The position numbers and the translations under genes are program-made. From contig NZ_AP025523.1 of assembly GCF_027923555.1 (NCBI RefSeq), positions 1,302,001 through 1,366,000 of the forward strand: a stretch of 64,000 bases of DNA, given 5' to 3'. This DNA is from Vulcanimicrobium alpinum. GTDB taxonomy: Bacteria > Vulcanimicrobiota > Vulcanimicrobiia > Vulcanimicrobiales > Vulcanimicrobiaceae. This document shows, one piece after another, positions 58,363 to 64,000 of this stretch; the stretch's first letter is position 1, and the number at the start of each line of letters is the position of its first letter. The notes under the pieces were generated by a model, which was not told the origin of the DNA, searched no databases, and saw nothing but the letters and a program-made list of their open reading frames with translations.

Positions 58363-60461
58363 CTCCCGCGCATCGTGAACCCCGCGGTCTTTGCGCCGCT
58401 GAGGTTGACGCCATTTATGTCGCAGCCGACGAACACTGCGCCGGTGAGATCGGCGCCGCTCAGATTCGCCCCCGACAAATCGGCGCCGCTGAAGCGGACG
58501 CCGCTGAGGTTCGCGTCGCGCAGATCGGCGCCGTTGAAATTCGCACCGCTCAGCGCGATCCCGTGCAGGTCCTGACCGCGCAAGTCCATTCGCGTGAAGT
58601 CGCAGCCGGAACACGTCGCGATCGCGTCCCGCAATTGCGTGCCGCGCAGTCCGGCCGTTCGCAGCGAGACGCCGACCAGCTTCACGTTCTCGAGGTGCGC
58701 GCCGTCGAGGTTGGCGCCGCTCAGCGAGACGCCGGTGAGCACCGCACCGCGCAGATCTGCGCCTTGCAGGTTCGCGTCGGTCAGCGACGTGCCGAGCAGG
58801 TGCGCGCCGGCAAGGTTCGCGCCCGAGAGATCGGCGCCGCGCAGATCGTAGCCGGTCAGCGTCAGATCGTGCAGATCCATCCCGCGCAGGTCGGCGCCGC
58901 GCAACGAACAGCCCACGCACGATGCGATCAGCTCGCGCGTCGGCTTCTCGCCGCCCAGCGAGCGGTGCGCACGCCGGTTCGCGAGCCCTTCGGCGGCGAT
59001 CGACGCCTGCGCTGCGGCGAGCGACTGTTTGACGATCTTTGCGAGCGGGATGTCGACGCCACCGTCGATGTGCGCGAGCGACGACGGAACGAACGCAGGC
59101 GGGGCGATCGGCGCCTCTGGAGCGATCGGCTTCGCGGGCGCGAGCGGCGCCGCCGACGGAGCAGCCGTCTCTGCGATTCGGGGCAGACGCGGGAACGGGA
59201 GCAGCGCCGGCGTATCGACGATACGGTAGATCACCCGCGTCTGCGTCGTCGGAGCGGCCGCGGATGCTGCGGATCGATGCACGCGCGGAGGCGTCGCCGC
59301 GTGCGCCGGGGCGGCGGCGTGCACGATCAGGCGCACGGCTTCGTGGTGCGCGCCGGCGGTCTCGGACGCCCCCGCGACCGTCGTCGAAGGGGGAGCCGGC
59401 ACTTCGAGCGCCGGCGCGCTCGTCGCGACGAGCGCGACCGCGGCGATCCCGGCCGCGGCCGCGCCGAGCGCGGCGGCCGGCGAGCAGTGCAGGCGCGTAC
59501 GATTCTTGTCGAGCAGCTGCTCGATGCGGACGCTGATCTGCTTGCGCGTTAGCAGCGCACCCGGCGCGACGACCGCGTGTTCCGGCATCCGCATCTCGCG
59601 CGCGAGAGGCCACAGCGAGGTCGCGTATTCGTGCGTCGCGCCGGTCTTTTCGACGACCGCGTCGTCGGACGCGATCTCGCGCTCGAGCGCGATGCGGCGG
59701 CCGATCAGCCACACGAGCGGATTGAACCAGAACAGCCGCTCGATCGTGCGCTGGACGAGGTTCGTCCAGTCGTCGTAGCGGCGCAGGTGCGCGTGTTCGT
59801 GCAGCACGAGCGGCTCGATCGCGGAGAGACCGTCGGCAGTCGCCAGTTCGGTCGGGATCAGGATGACGGGACGGCCGAATCCGATCGCCACGGGCGTTTC
59901 GGTCTCGTACGAGAGCCGCAGATAGATCTCGCGTCCGGCGGTCGCCTCGGTGAGCCACGGCAACTCGTCGGCGAGCGTGCCGTCGAGCGGGCTCGAGCGT
60001 TTCTTCAGCCCGCGCACGCGCAGGACGCTCGCGAACAGACCGCCGATCCCGACGAGCGCGCCGATCAGCCACACGGCGACGAGCGCCAGCGCAACGTCGC
60101 GTGAGAGTTTCGGCGTCCAGCCGACGGAAGGTGCGGACGAAGCGGATCCGGCGCGGTGCGCGACGGGCGGTTCGGGGATTGCGGGGAACGGCGCCGTCGC
60201 CTCGGCGACGCTCGCGAGCACCGAGGCGGGCATCGCGAGACGCGTCTCGGCGTGCGGCTGCGCGCGCATCGCGCTGACGCCGACGCCCGCGAGCGGCATC
60301 AGCGCCGTCGCAACGAGCGCGGTCGTCCACAGCGCGTGGCGGGTGGTCGCCGTCAGCGCGAGAACGCGCGTTGCAACGAAGACGCCGAGCGCGAGCACCG
60401 CTCCCAGAACGATGCCGGCAGCGATCGCGCGAAGGGCGACGTCGACGACCGCCTCGAGCAT
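58347..60461 (-). CDS. BlaR1-like M56 membrane metalloprotease fused to a pentapeptide-repeat domain
   Basis: A 704-residue protein. Residues 1-62 hold two membrane spans and residues ~121-147 a third. The M56 zinc-protease site is H221-E-H-A-H225, with ALEREIASDDAVVEKTG supplying the distal Glu, and a fourth span lies at ~330-348. A long Ala/Pro linker (350-465) leads to C515-V-G-C518 and about 20 pentapeptide repeats. A second C617-S-G-C620 and ~16 more repeats follow. In BlaR1/MecR1 the corresponding outer part is a penicillin-binding sensor; here it is a pentapeptide helix. The BlaI-like repressor lies two bases upstream. Expected role: sense a periplasmic cue and cleave the repressor. 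The cue is unknown. Confidence 0.88.
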   Translation of the reverse strand: MLEAVVDVALRAIAAGIVLGAVLALGVFVATRVLALTATTRHALWTTALVATALMPLAGVGVSAMRAQPHAETRLAMPASVLASVAEATAPFPAIPEPPVAHRAGSASSAPSVGWTPKLSRDVALALVAVWLIGALVGIGGLFASVLRVRGLKKRSSPLDGTLADELPWLTEATAGREIYLRLSYETETPVAIGFGRPVILIPTELATADGLSAIEPLVLHEHAHLRRYDDWTNLVQRTIERLFWFNPLVWLIGRRIALEREIASDDAVVEKTGATHEYATSLWPLAREMRMPEHAVVAPGALLTRKQISVRIEQLLDKNRTRLHCSPAAALGAAAAGIAAVALVATSAPALEVPAPPSTTVAGASETAGAHHEAVRLIVHAAAPAHAATPPRVHRSAASAAAPTTQTRVIYRIVDTPALLPFPRLPRIAETAAPSAAPLAPAKPIAPEAPIAPPAFVPSSLAHIDGGVDIPLAKIVKQSLAAAQASIAAEGLANRRAHRSLGGEKPTRELIASCVGCSLRGADLRGMDLHDLTLTGYDLRGADLSGANLAGAHLLGTSLTDANLQGADLRGAVLTGVSLSGANLDGAHLENVKLVGVSLRTAGLRGTQLRDAIATCSGCDFTRMDLRGQDLHGIALSGANFNGADLRDANLSGVRFSGADLSGANLSGADLTGAVFVGCDINGVNLSGAKTAGFTMRGSSLER

Positions 60462-60463
60462 GG

Positions 60464-60844
60464 TTATTTGTCCTTGGCGCGGTCCAACAGTTCGCGCAGA
60501 CGCGCGAGTTCGCTGTCGTCGACCGCTTCGGATTCGAGCAGGTTCAGCACCAATTCGCGCGGCGATCCGTCGAAAAAGCGTGAGAGCACGTGCTGGACGA
60601 CGCTGCGCTGCGCCTCGTCGCGCGCGACGACCGCGCGGTAGATGAACGCGCGCCCGGCCGCCTTGTGACGGACGTAGCCTTTTTGTTCCAGGATGCGCAT
60701 CGTCGTGAGCACCGTGTTGTACGCGAGCGGGGGATCGCCGATCGCGTCGACCACGTCGGCGACGCTCGACTCACCGCGGTCCCACAGGACCTGCATGAGC
60801 CGGTACTCGGCCTCCGTTAAGGTCGGCGACTTCTTGCGGGGCAT
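60464..60844 (-). CDS. BlaI/MecI/CopY-family transcriptional repressor
   Basis: A 126-residue winged-helix repressor: LTEAEYRLMQVLWDRGESSVADVVDAIG, the recognition helix PLAYNTVLTTMRILEQKGYV, the wing KAAGRAFIYRAVV, and a dimerisation tail FFDGSPRELVLNLLESEAVDDSELARLRELLD. In the bla and mec systems this repressor is cleaved when the membrane protease is activated. Its partner M56 gene starts two bases downstream. It probably represses its own operon from the promoter at 60851-60879. Confidence 0.93.
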   Translation of the reverse strand: MPRKKSPTLTEAEYRLMQVLWDRGESSVADVVDAIGDPPLAYNTVLTTMRILEQKGYVRHKAAGRAFIYRAVVARDEAQRSVVQHVLSRFFDGSPRELVLNLLESEAVDDSELARLRELLDRAKDK

Positions 60845-60850
60845 ATCCGC

Positions 60851-60879
60851 ACGCTATCACGCGGCCGCCGGGCTGTCAA
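60851..60879 (-). promoter_or_regulatory. Promoter of the BlaI/M56/pentapeptide operon
   Basis: On the minus strand TTGACA (60879-60874), a 17-base spacer and TAGCGT (60856-60851), preceded by TGA as an extended -10. The expected start site falls on or within a base or two of the blaI-like ATG (60844), so the mRNA may be leaderless. The promoter begins immediately after the stop codon of the upstream sigma-factor gene. Confidence 0.55.
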
Positions 60880-61419
60880 CTATGGATTTAAGTTAGAATC
60901 ATCGCAAGCAGCCGCCCGGCGAAGCAGCGCTTCGCGCTGGGCCGACGTCCCGCTTGCTGCTGCCGCGCGCCGATACGCGTCCGCGGCGCCTCGGGCGTCG
61001 CCGTTGCGCCGCAACAGGTCGGCGTGGGCGGCATGGAGCGGCGCGTAACCGGCGAGCGCGGCGTCGCCGAGCAGCGGCCGCAGCAGCGCTAACCCGGAAG
61101 CCGGCCCGTCCGCCATCGCGATCGCGACCGCGCGGTTGAGTTCGACGACCGGCGAAGGCGCCATCGCGCCGAGGACGCCGTAGAGCCGCGCGATCTGCGG
61201 CCAGTCGGTCGCCTCGAACGACGGCGCGCGCGCGTGCAGCGCGACGATCGCCGCCTGCACCTGATACGGTCCGGGCGCGCGGCGGGCGAACGCCGCGTCG
61301 AGGATTGCGAGCCCTTCATCGATGCGCGTGCGGTCCCAGCGGCCGCGGTCCTGCGCGTCGAGCGCGACGATCCCCGCGCCGTCGATGCGCGCGGGCGTAC
61401 GCGCGTGATGGAGCAGCAT
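60880..61419 (-). CDS. ECF42 sigma factor, C-terminal reading frame
   Basis: 179 residues covering the end of DUF6596 and the TPR-like tail (SGLALLRPLLGDAALAGYAPLHAAHADLLRRNG). In known ECF42 factors this extension is needed for activity. Confidence 0.5.
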   Translation of the reverse strand: MLLHHARTPARIDGAGIVALDAQDRGRWDRTRIDEGLAILDAAFARRAPGPYQVQAAIVALHARAPSFEATDWPQIARLYGVLGAMAPSPVVELNRAVAIAMADGPASGLALLRPLLGDAALAGYAPLHAAHADLLRRNGDARGAADAYRRAAAASGTSAQREALLRRAAACDDSNLNP

Positions 61420-62125
61420 CAGCGCGAGGAGCCCCGCCGCCTCGGCGTTGCGCGGGCATCAGTCCGGCGACCAGACGCGCGAGGCGGATCGCTTCGTCGC
61501 ACAACTCGGCGCGCACCGGGCGATCGCCCGACGTCGCCGCGTAGCCTTCGTTGAAGACGAGATAGATCACCGCGAGCACGGTCGCCAGACGATCGGCGAG
61601 TTCGTGCGCTGCAGGGATGCGGAACGGGATCCCCGTTGCCTTGACGCGGCGCTTCGCGCGCACGATCCGCTGCGCCATCGTCGCTTCGCCGACGAGAAAC
61701 GCGCGCGCGATCGCGCCGGTCTCCAAACCGGCGACGCAGCGCAGCGTCAGCGCAACGCGTGCGTCCGGTGCGAGCGCCGGATGCGCGCACAAGAAGATGA
61801 GTTCGAGACGGTCGTCGTGCATGATCTCCTCGTCCTCGCTCGGATCCTCGTGCGCGATGCGGTCGGAGACGTACGCGCGGTCGCGAAGGTCGCGCGCCGC
61901 CTCGCGGCGCAGCCGGTCGATCGCTTTGCGCCGCGCGCTGAGCATCAGCCACGCGGACGGGTTCGGCGGAACGCCCTCGCGCGGCCACGCGAGGGCTGCC
62001 GCCGCGAAGGCGTCTTGGGTAGCGTCTTCCGCGAGCGCCAAGTCGCCGACGCGGCGCATCATCGCCGCCACGATCTGCGCCCAGTCCGCGCGCGCGGCGC
62101 GGGCCAGTGCGTCGGTCGCGTTCAG
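60880..62125 (-). pseudogene. ECF42-type RNA polymerase sigma factor (sigma domains plus DUF6596), frameshifted
   Basis: Read across one frameshift this is a ~410-residue ECF sigma factor. Region 2 is WAQIVAAMMRRVGDLALAEDATQDAF with AWLMLSARRKAIDRLRR, and region 4 is TLRCVAGLETGAIARAFLVGEATMAQRIVRAKRR. The long C-terminal DUF6596/TPR-like domain includes VIYLVFNEGYAATSGD, RWDRTRIDEGLAILD, PGPYQVQAAIVALHA and SPVVELNRAVAIAMADGP. An extra base near 61456 shifts the frame after LVAGLMPA. The start is uncertain (a CTG at 62125). ECF42 genes are known to sit next to DGPF/YCII genes, as here. Confidence 0.78.
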
Positions 62126-62197
62126 CCGACCGGGACCGACATGACCGGCCGGATTTCGAGGACGTTCTGCTTCGCGTCGGGCATCTTCGCGGCCCAA
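61316..62197 (-). CDS. ECF42 sigma factor, N-terminal reading frame
   Basis: The uninterrupted 5' frame of the sigma gene with regions 2 and 4 and the first part of DUF6596. It runs into arginine-rich noise after the frameshift near 61456. The first ~24 residues overlap the YCII gene and are probably not translated. Confidence 0.5.
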   Translation of the reverse strand: MGREDARREAERPRNPAGHVGPGRLNATDALARAARADWAQIVAAMMRRVGDLALAEDATQDAFAAAALAWPREGVPPNPSAWLMLSARRKAIDRLRREAARDLRDRAYVSDRIAHEDPSEDEEIMHDDRLELIFLCAHPALAPDARVALTLRCVAGLETGAIARAFLVGEATMAQRIVRAKRRVKATGIPFRIPAAHELADRLATVLAVIYLVFNEGYAATSGDRPVRAELCDEAIRLARLVAGLMPAQRRGGGAPRADAAPSRAYARAHRRRGDRRARRAGPRPLGPHAHR

Positions 62198-62457
62198 TCG
62201 AGCGCGGCGTCGAGATCCGGCACCTCGATGATGTAGTAGCCGATCAGCAGCTCTTTCGTCTCGGCGAATGGGCCGTCGGTGACGAGACGCTTCCCATCGC
62301 GAAGCCGCAGGGTCGTCGCGGTCTCGCCGCCGTGCAACGGTTCCCCGGAGACGAATGCTCCGGCCTTGCGCATCTCCTCGGTGTAGGTGAACCAGGCATC
62401 GTAGGGCTCGTTCGACTCGAGTTTCGGATCGGCATAGATTAGCAGCATGTACTGCAT
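62122..62457 (-). CDS. DGPF/YCII-domain protein, partner of the ECF42 sigma factor
   Basis: A 111-residue YCII-like protein (MQYMLLIYADPKLESN) with the defining DGPFAETKELLIGYYIIEV motif and a GAFVSGEPLHGGETATTLRL segment. The ATG has an AGGGAGAA ribosome site. DGPF proteins are repeatedly found beside ECF42 sigma factors and are often their targets. Biochemical activity is unknown. Confidence 0.9.
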   Translation of the reverse strand: MQYMLLIYADPKLESNEPYDAWFTYTEEMRKAGAFVSGEPLHGGETATTLRLRDGKRLVTDGPFAETKELLIGYYIIEVPDLDAALDWAAKMPDAKQNVLEIRPVMSVPVG

Positions 62458-62556
62458 GGCGTTCTCCCTGAGCGTTGAGCGTGGCCGCTCCGCGGCGGCG
62501 ACACCCACCCTACGCCGCGGGGCCGTCGAATTCGACAGCATGCGCTCGATATCCGG

Positions 62557-62589
62557 AAAAAAAGAACGGCGCCCGCCGCAGCGGACGCC
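62557..62589 (-). terminator. Intrinsic terminator of the substrate-binding-protein gene
   Basis: On the minus strand a GGCGTCCGC / GCGGGCGCC stem (one G-U pair) is followed by GTTC and seven T residues. It lies 18 bases after the stop of the gene at 62608 and marks its transcript end. Confidence 0.8.
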
Positions 62590-62607
62590 GTACGCCGAGC
62601 GACCGGC

Positions 62608-63957
62608 TTACTTGAGCGAGACGACCGTATAGCCTTCGCGCGCCCCGACCTTCTCGGAACCGATGATCTTCGCGGCGGCTTCGCTATCGGGATTGGCGCA
62701 GGTCTCCGCGGCGAAGTCTCCGCCGACGCGCGAGGCGATCGTGAAGTACTCGTTCTCGCTGCGGCGCTTCGCTTTGGGCACGATCATCCCGGCGTACGTC
62801 CCCTGCACGGCCTGATGGTCGCACTTGCGGAAGTATCCGTTGCCCGCCTTGGCCGCATCGTAGTGGTAGTTCTCGAACGCGGCGATGAGCTTCTCGGTGT
62901 CGGTCGAGCCGGCAGCGTTGAGCCGGTTGACGATGTTCTGCCCGGCCATGTAGCCCAGATACTGGCGCCAGTCGACGTCCTTCGACCTCGCTTTGAGCGC
63001 CGCGTAGACGCGGGCTGCGCTGCCGCCGGCTTCCGGTCCCCAGACGTAGCCCCAGATCGATCCGACGATTTCGTCGACCGGGAGCCCGACGGCGACGTCG
63101 TTGCCGGAGAGAATTCCGCCGAACGTCATCTTCTTGTTGAGACCGAGCTGCACGGCGGCCTTGACGGAGTTTTGCGTATCCGGTCCGTAGTTGCAGAAGA
63201 CCAGCACGTTGGCGTCGGTGTTGCGCGCCTTGGTGAGATACGACGAGTAATCGGTCTGGCCGAGCGGATGGAGGTCAGCCCCCACCTCCGCGCCGCCTTG
63301 CGCTAAGAGGATCTTTTTCAGACGCTCGTGCGCGTCGTTGCCGAACGCGTAGTCGGCGACGAGAAAGTACCACTTCTTGCCGTGCTTGACGAGCTCGGGC
63401 GCGACGGCGTTGGCGAGCATCGCGTTGGAGCAGGTTTGCCGGAACGTGACGCGATGCGCCTTCGAACCGGTGATGTTGGTGTCGTGCGTGCCGAGCGCGA
63501 GGAAGAACGTATTGTTCTGCTGCGCCGTCGCCGAGACCGCGAGACCGACGCCCGAGCTCAGGCAGCCGGTGAGGACGTCGACCTTCTCCTGCGTGATGAG
63601 GCGTTTTGCTTCCGTCGTGCCGACGTCGGGCTTGTTGCTGTCGTCGCCTTTGATGATCTCGTACTTGATGCGGCTGTTCTTTTTCATCGCCTCGGCGACG
63701 GCGACTTCGATGCCCAGCTGCTGCGAGGCCGACGCGGCGGCATACACGCCCGAGAAGCCGTCGACGTGACCGATTTTAATCGTCGCGCCGCCGCCCGCGG
63801 CGATCACGTCGCGCGGCGGGAGCAGCGGCGACGCGCCGGCCGCGCGCGTCTCGAGGAGCGGAAAGCCGAGGGCGGCCGCGCCGGCGATCCCGAGAGCGCC
63901 GGACCGGCGCAGAAATTCTTTACGATCGACAGAAGGCTCCGGGCGTGTTTCGTCCAT
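62608..63957 (-). CDS. Branched-chain amino-acid/urea-type ABC transporter substrate-binding protein
   Basis: A 449-residue periplasmic binding protein of the Leu/Ile/Val family. The N-terminal twin-arginine-like signal (RKEFLRRSGALGIAGAAALGF) is followed by IKIGHVDGFSGVYAAASASQQLGIEVAVAEAM. Further motifs are EAKRLITQEKVDVLTGCLSSGVGLAVSA, YFLVADYAFGND and DANVLVFCNYGPDTQNSVKAA. It binds an amino acid or short acyl/amide ligand for a LivHMGF-type permease, probably the one at 46059-49755, although the two loci are 13 kb apart. Ligand identity is not visible. Confidence 0.9.
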   Translation of the reverse strand: MDETRPEPSVDRKEFLRRSGALGIAGAAALGFPLLETRAAGASPLLPPRDVIAAGGGATIKIGHVDGFSGVYAAASASQQLGIEVAVAEAMKKNSRIKYEIIKGDDSNKPDVGTTEAKRLITQEKVDVLTGCLSSGVGLAVSATAQQNNTFFLALGTHDTNITGSKAHRVTFRQTCSNAMLANAVAPELVKHGKKWYFLVADYAFGNDAHERLKKILLAQGGAEVGADLHPLGQTDYSSYLTKARNTDANVLVFCNYGPDTQNSVKAAVQLGLNKKMTFGGILSGNDVAVGLPVDEIVGSIWGYVWGPEAGGSAARVYAALKARSKDVDWRQYLGYMAGQNIVNRLNAAGSTDTEKLIAAFENYHYDAAKAGNGYFRKCDHQAVQGTYAGMIVPKAKRRSENEYFTIASRVGGDFAAETCANPDSEAAAKIIGSEKVGAREGYTVVSLK

Positions 63958-64000
63958 GGTGCTCCTTACCGAAGATAATGCTGATTTAACGAAATCTTCT
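63958..64000. other. Upstream region of the binding-protein gene (window edge)
   Basis: The last 43 bases. They contain a ribosome site (AAGGAG on the minus strand, just before the ATG) and AT-rich sequence that may be part of the promoter. Nothing else can be called at the edge. Confidence 0.3.

Noticed and set aside
1-64000. CRISPR arrays, rRNA and tRNA genes
   Set aside because: No regularly spaced direct repeats, rRNA motifs or full tRNA cloverleaf could be found by eye.

Overview
The window is GC-rich bacterial chromosome carrying mostly housekeeping genes on both strands. It has flagellar and chemotaxis genes, a RecA gene with an actinobacterial/Firmicutes-style SOS box, amidotransferase GatCAB, FabI, and the methylmalonyl-CoA/propionyl-CoA pathway. 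This content and the codon style fit a deep-branching environmental phylum such as Eremiobacterota/Vulcanimicrobiota (WPS-2) or a relative. That placement is inference; there is no rRNA gene here to decide it.

Layout. 0-5 kb: end of ftsY, an ArsR-type regulator, recA-recX, a GH125 mannosidase and purA. 5-10 kb: a flagellar/chemotaxis block (sigma-28-like promoter, fliJ, fliO, cheY, cheC, cheA, cheW) in which cheA is broken by an in-frame stop and a frameshift. 10-21 kb: an RlmD-type methyltransferase, a prolyl oligopeptidase, gatC-gatA-gatB, mutS2, tyrS and a small zinc-ribbon gene. 21.2-25.0 kb: three nested insertion sequences (IS3 inside an IS481-like element inside another IS481-like element). 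25-33 kb: an aspartyl-protease-like gene, then a peptidoglycan-recycling operon (nagZ, beta-lactamase-family hydrolase, anmK, amino-sugar kinase, murQ). 33-45 kb: DUF4127, methylmalonyl-CoA epimerase and mutase, msrB, a biotin carboxylase-BCCP protein, a small carboxylase-associated protein, fabI, an IS256 element that truncates a secreted-protein gene, and a carboxyltransferase. 45-50 kb: a DUF59 protein, a membrane protein and the branched-chain amino-acid ABC transporter livFGMH; its periplasmic-binding relative lies at 62.6-64 kb. 50-57 kb: clpC and an SNF2 helicase carrying an intein in its Walker A motif.

56.7-60.9 kb holds the most unusual locus. A BlaI/MecI-type repressor is followed by an M56 (BlaR1-type) membrane metalloprotease whose outer C-terminus is a pentapeptide-repeat domain rather than a beta-lactam sensor. 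Two more exported pentapeptide-repeat proteins follow. A Cys-x-Gly-Cys motif introduces the repeat blocks of the protease and of the last protein, and a one-cysteine form introduces those of the middle one. This looks like a signal-transduction operon with a new type of sensor. It is followed upstream by a frameshifted ECF42-type sigma factor with its DGPF/YCII partner.

Two families of short palindromic (REP-like) repeats occur here, some inside reading frames (MutS2, LivM, GatB). Several genes (cheA, a GNAT, the ECF sigma factor, the IS256-truncated gene, possibly one pentapeptide gene) carry frameshifts, so either gene decay or assembly error is at work.
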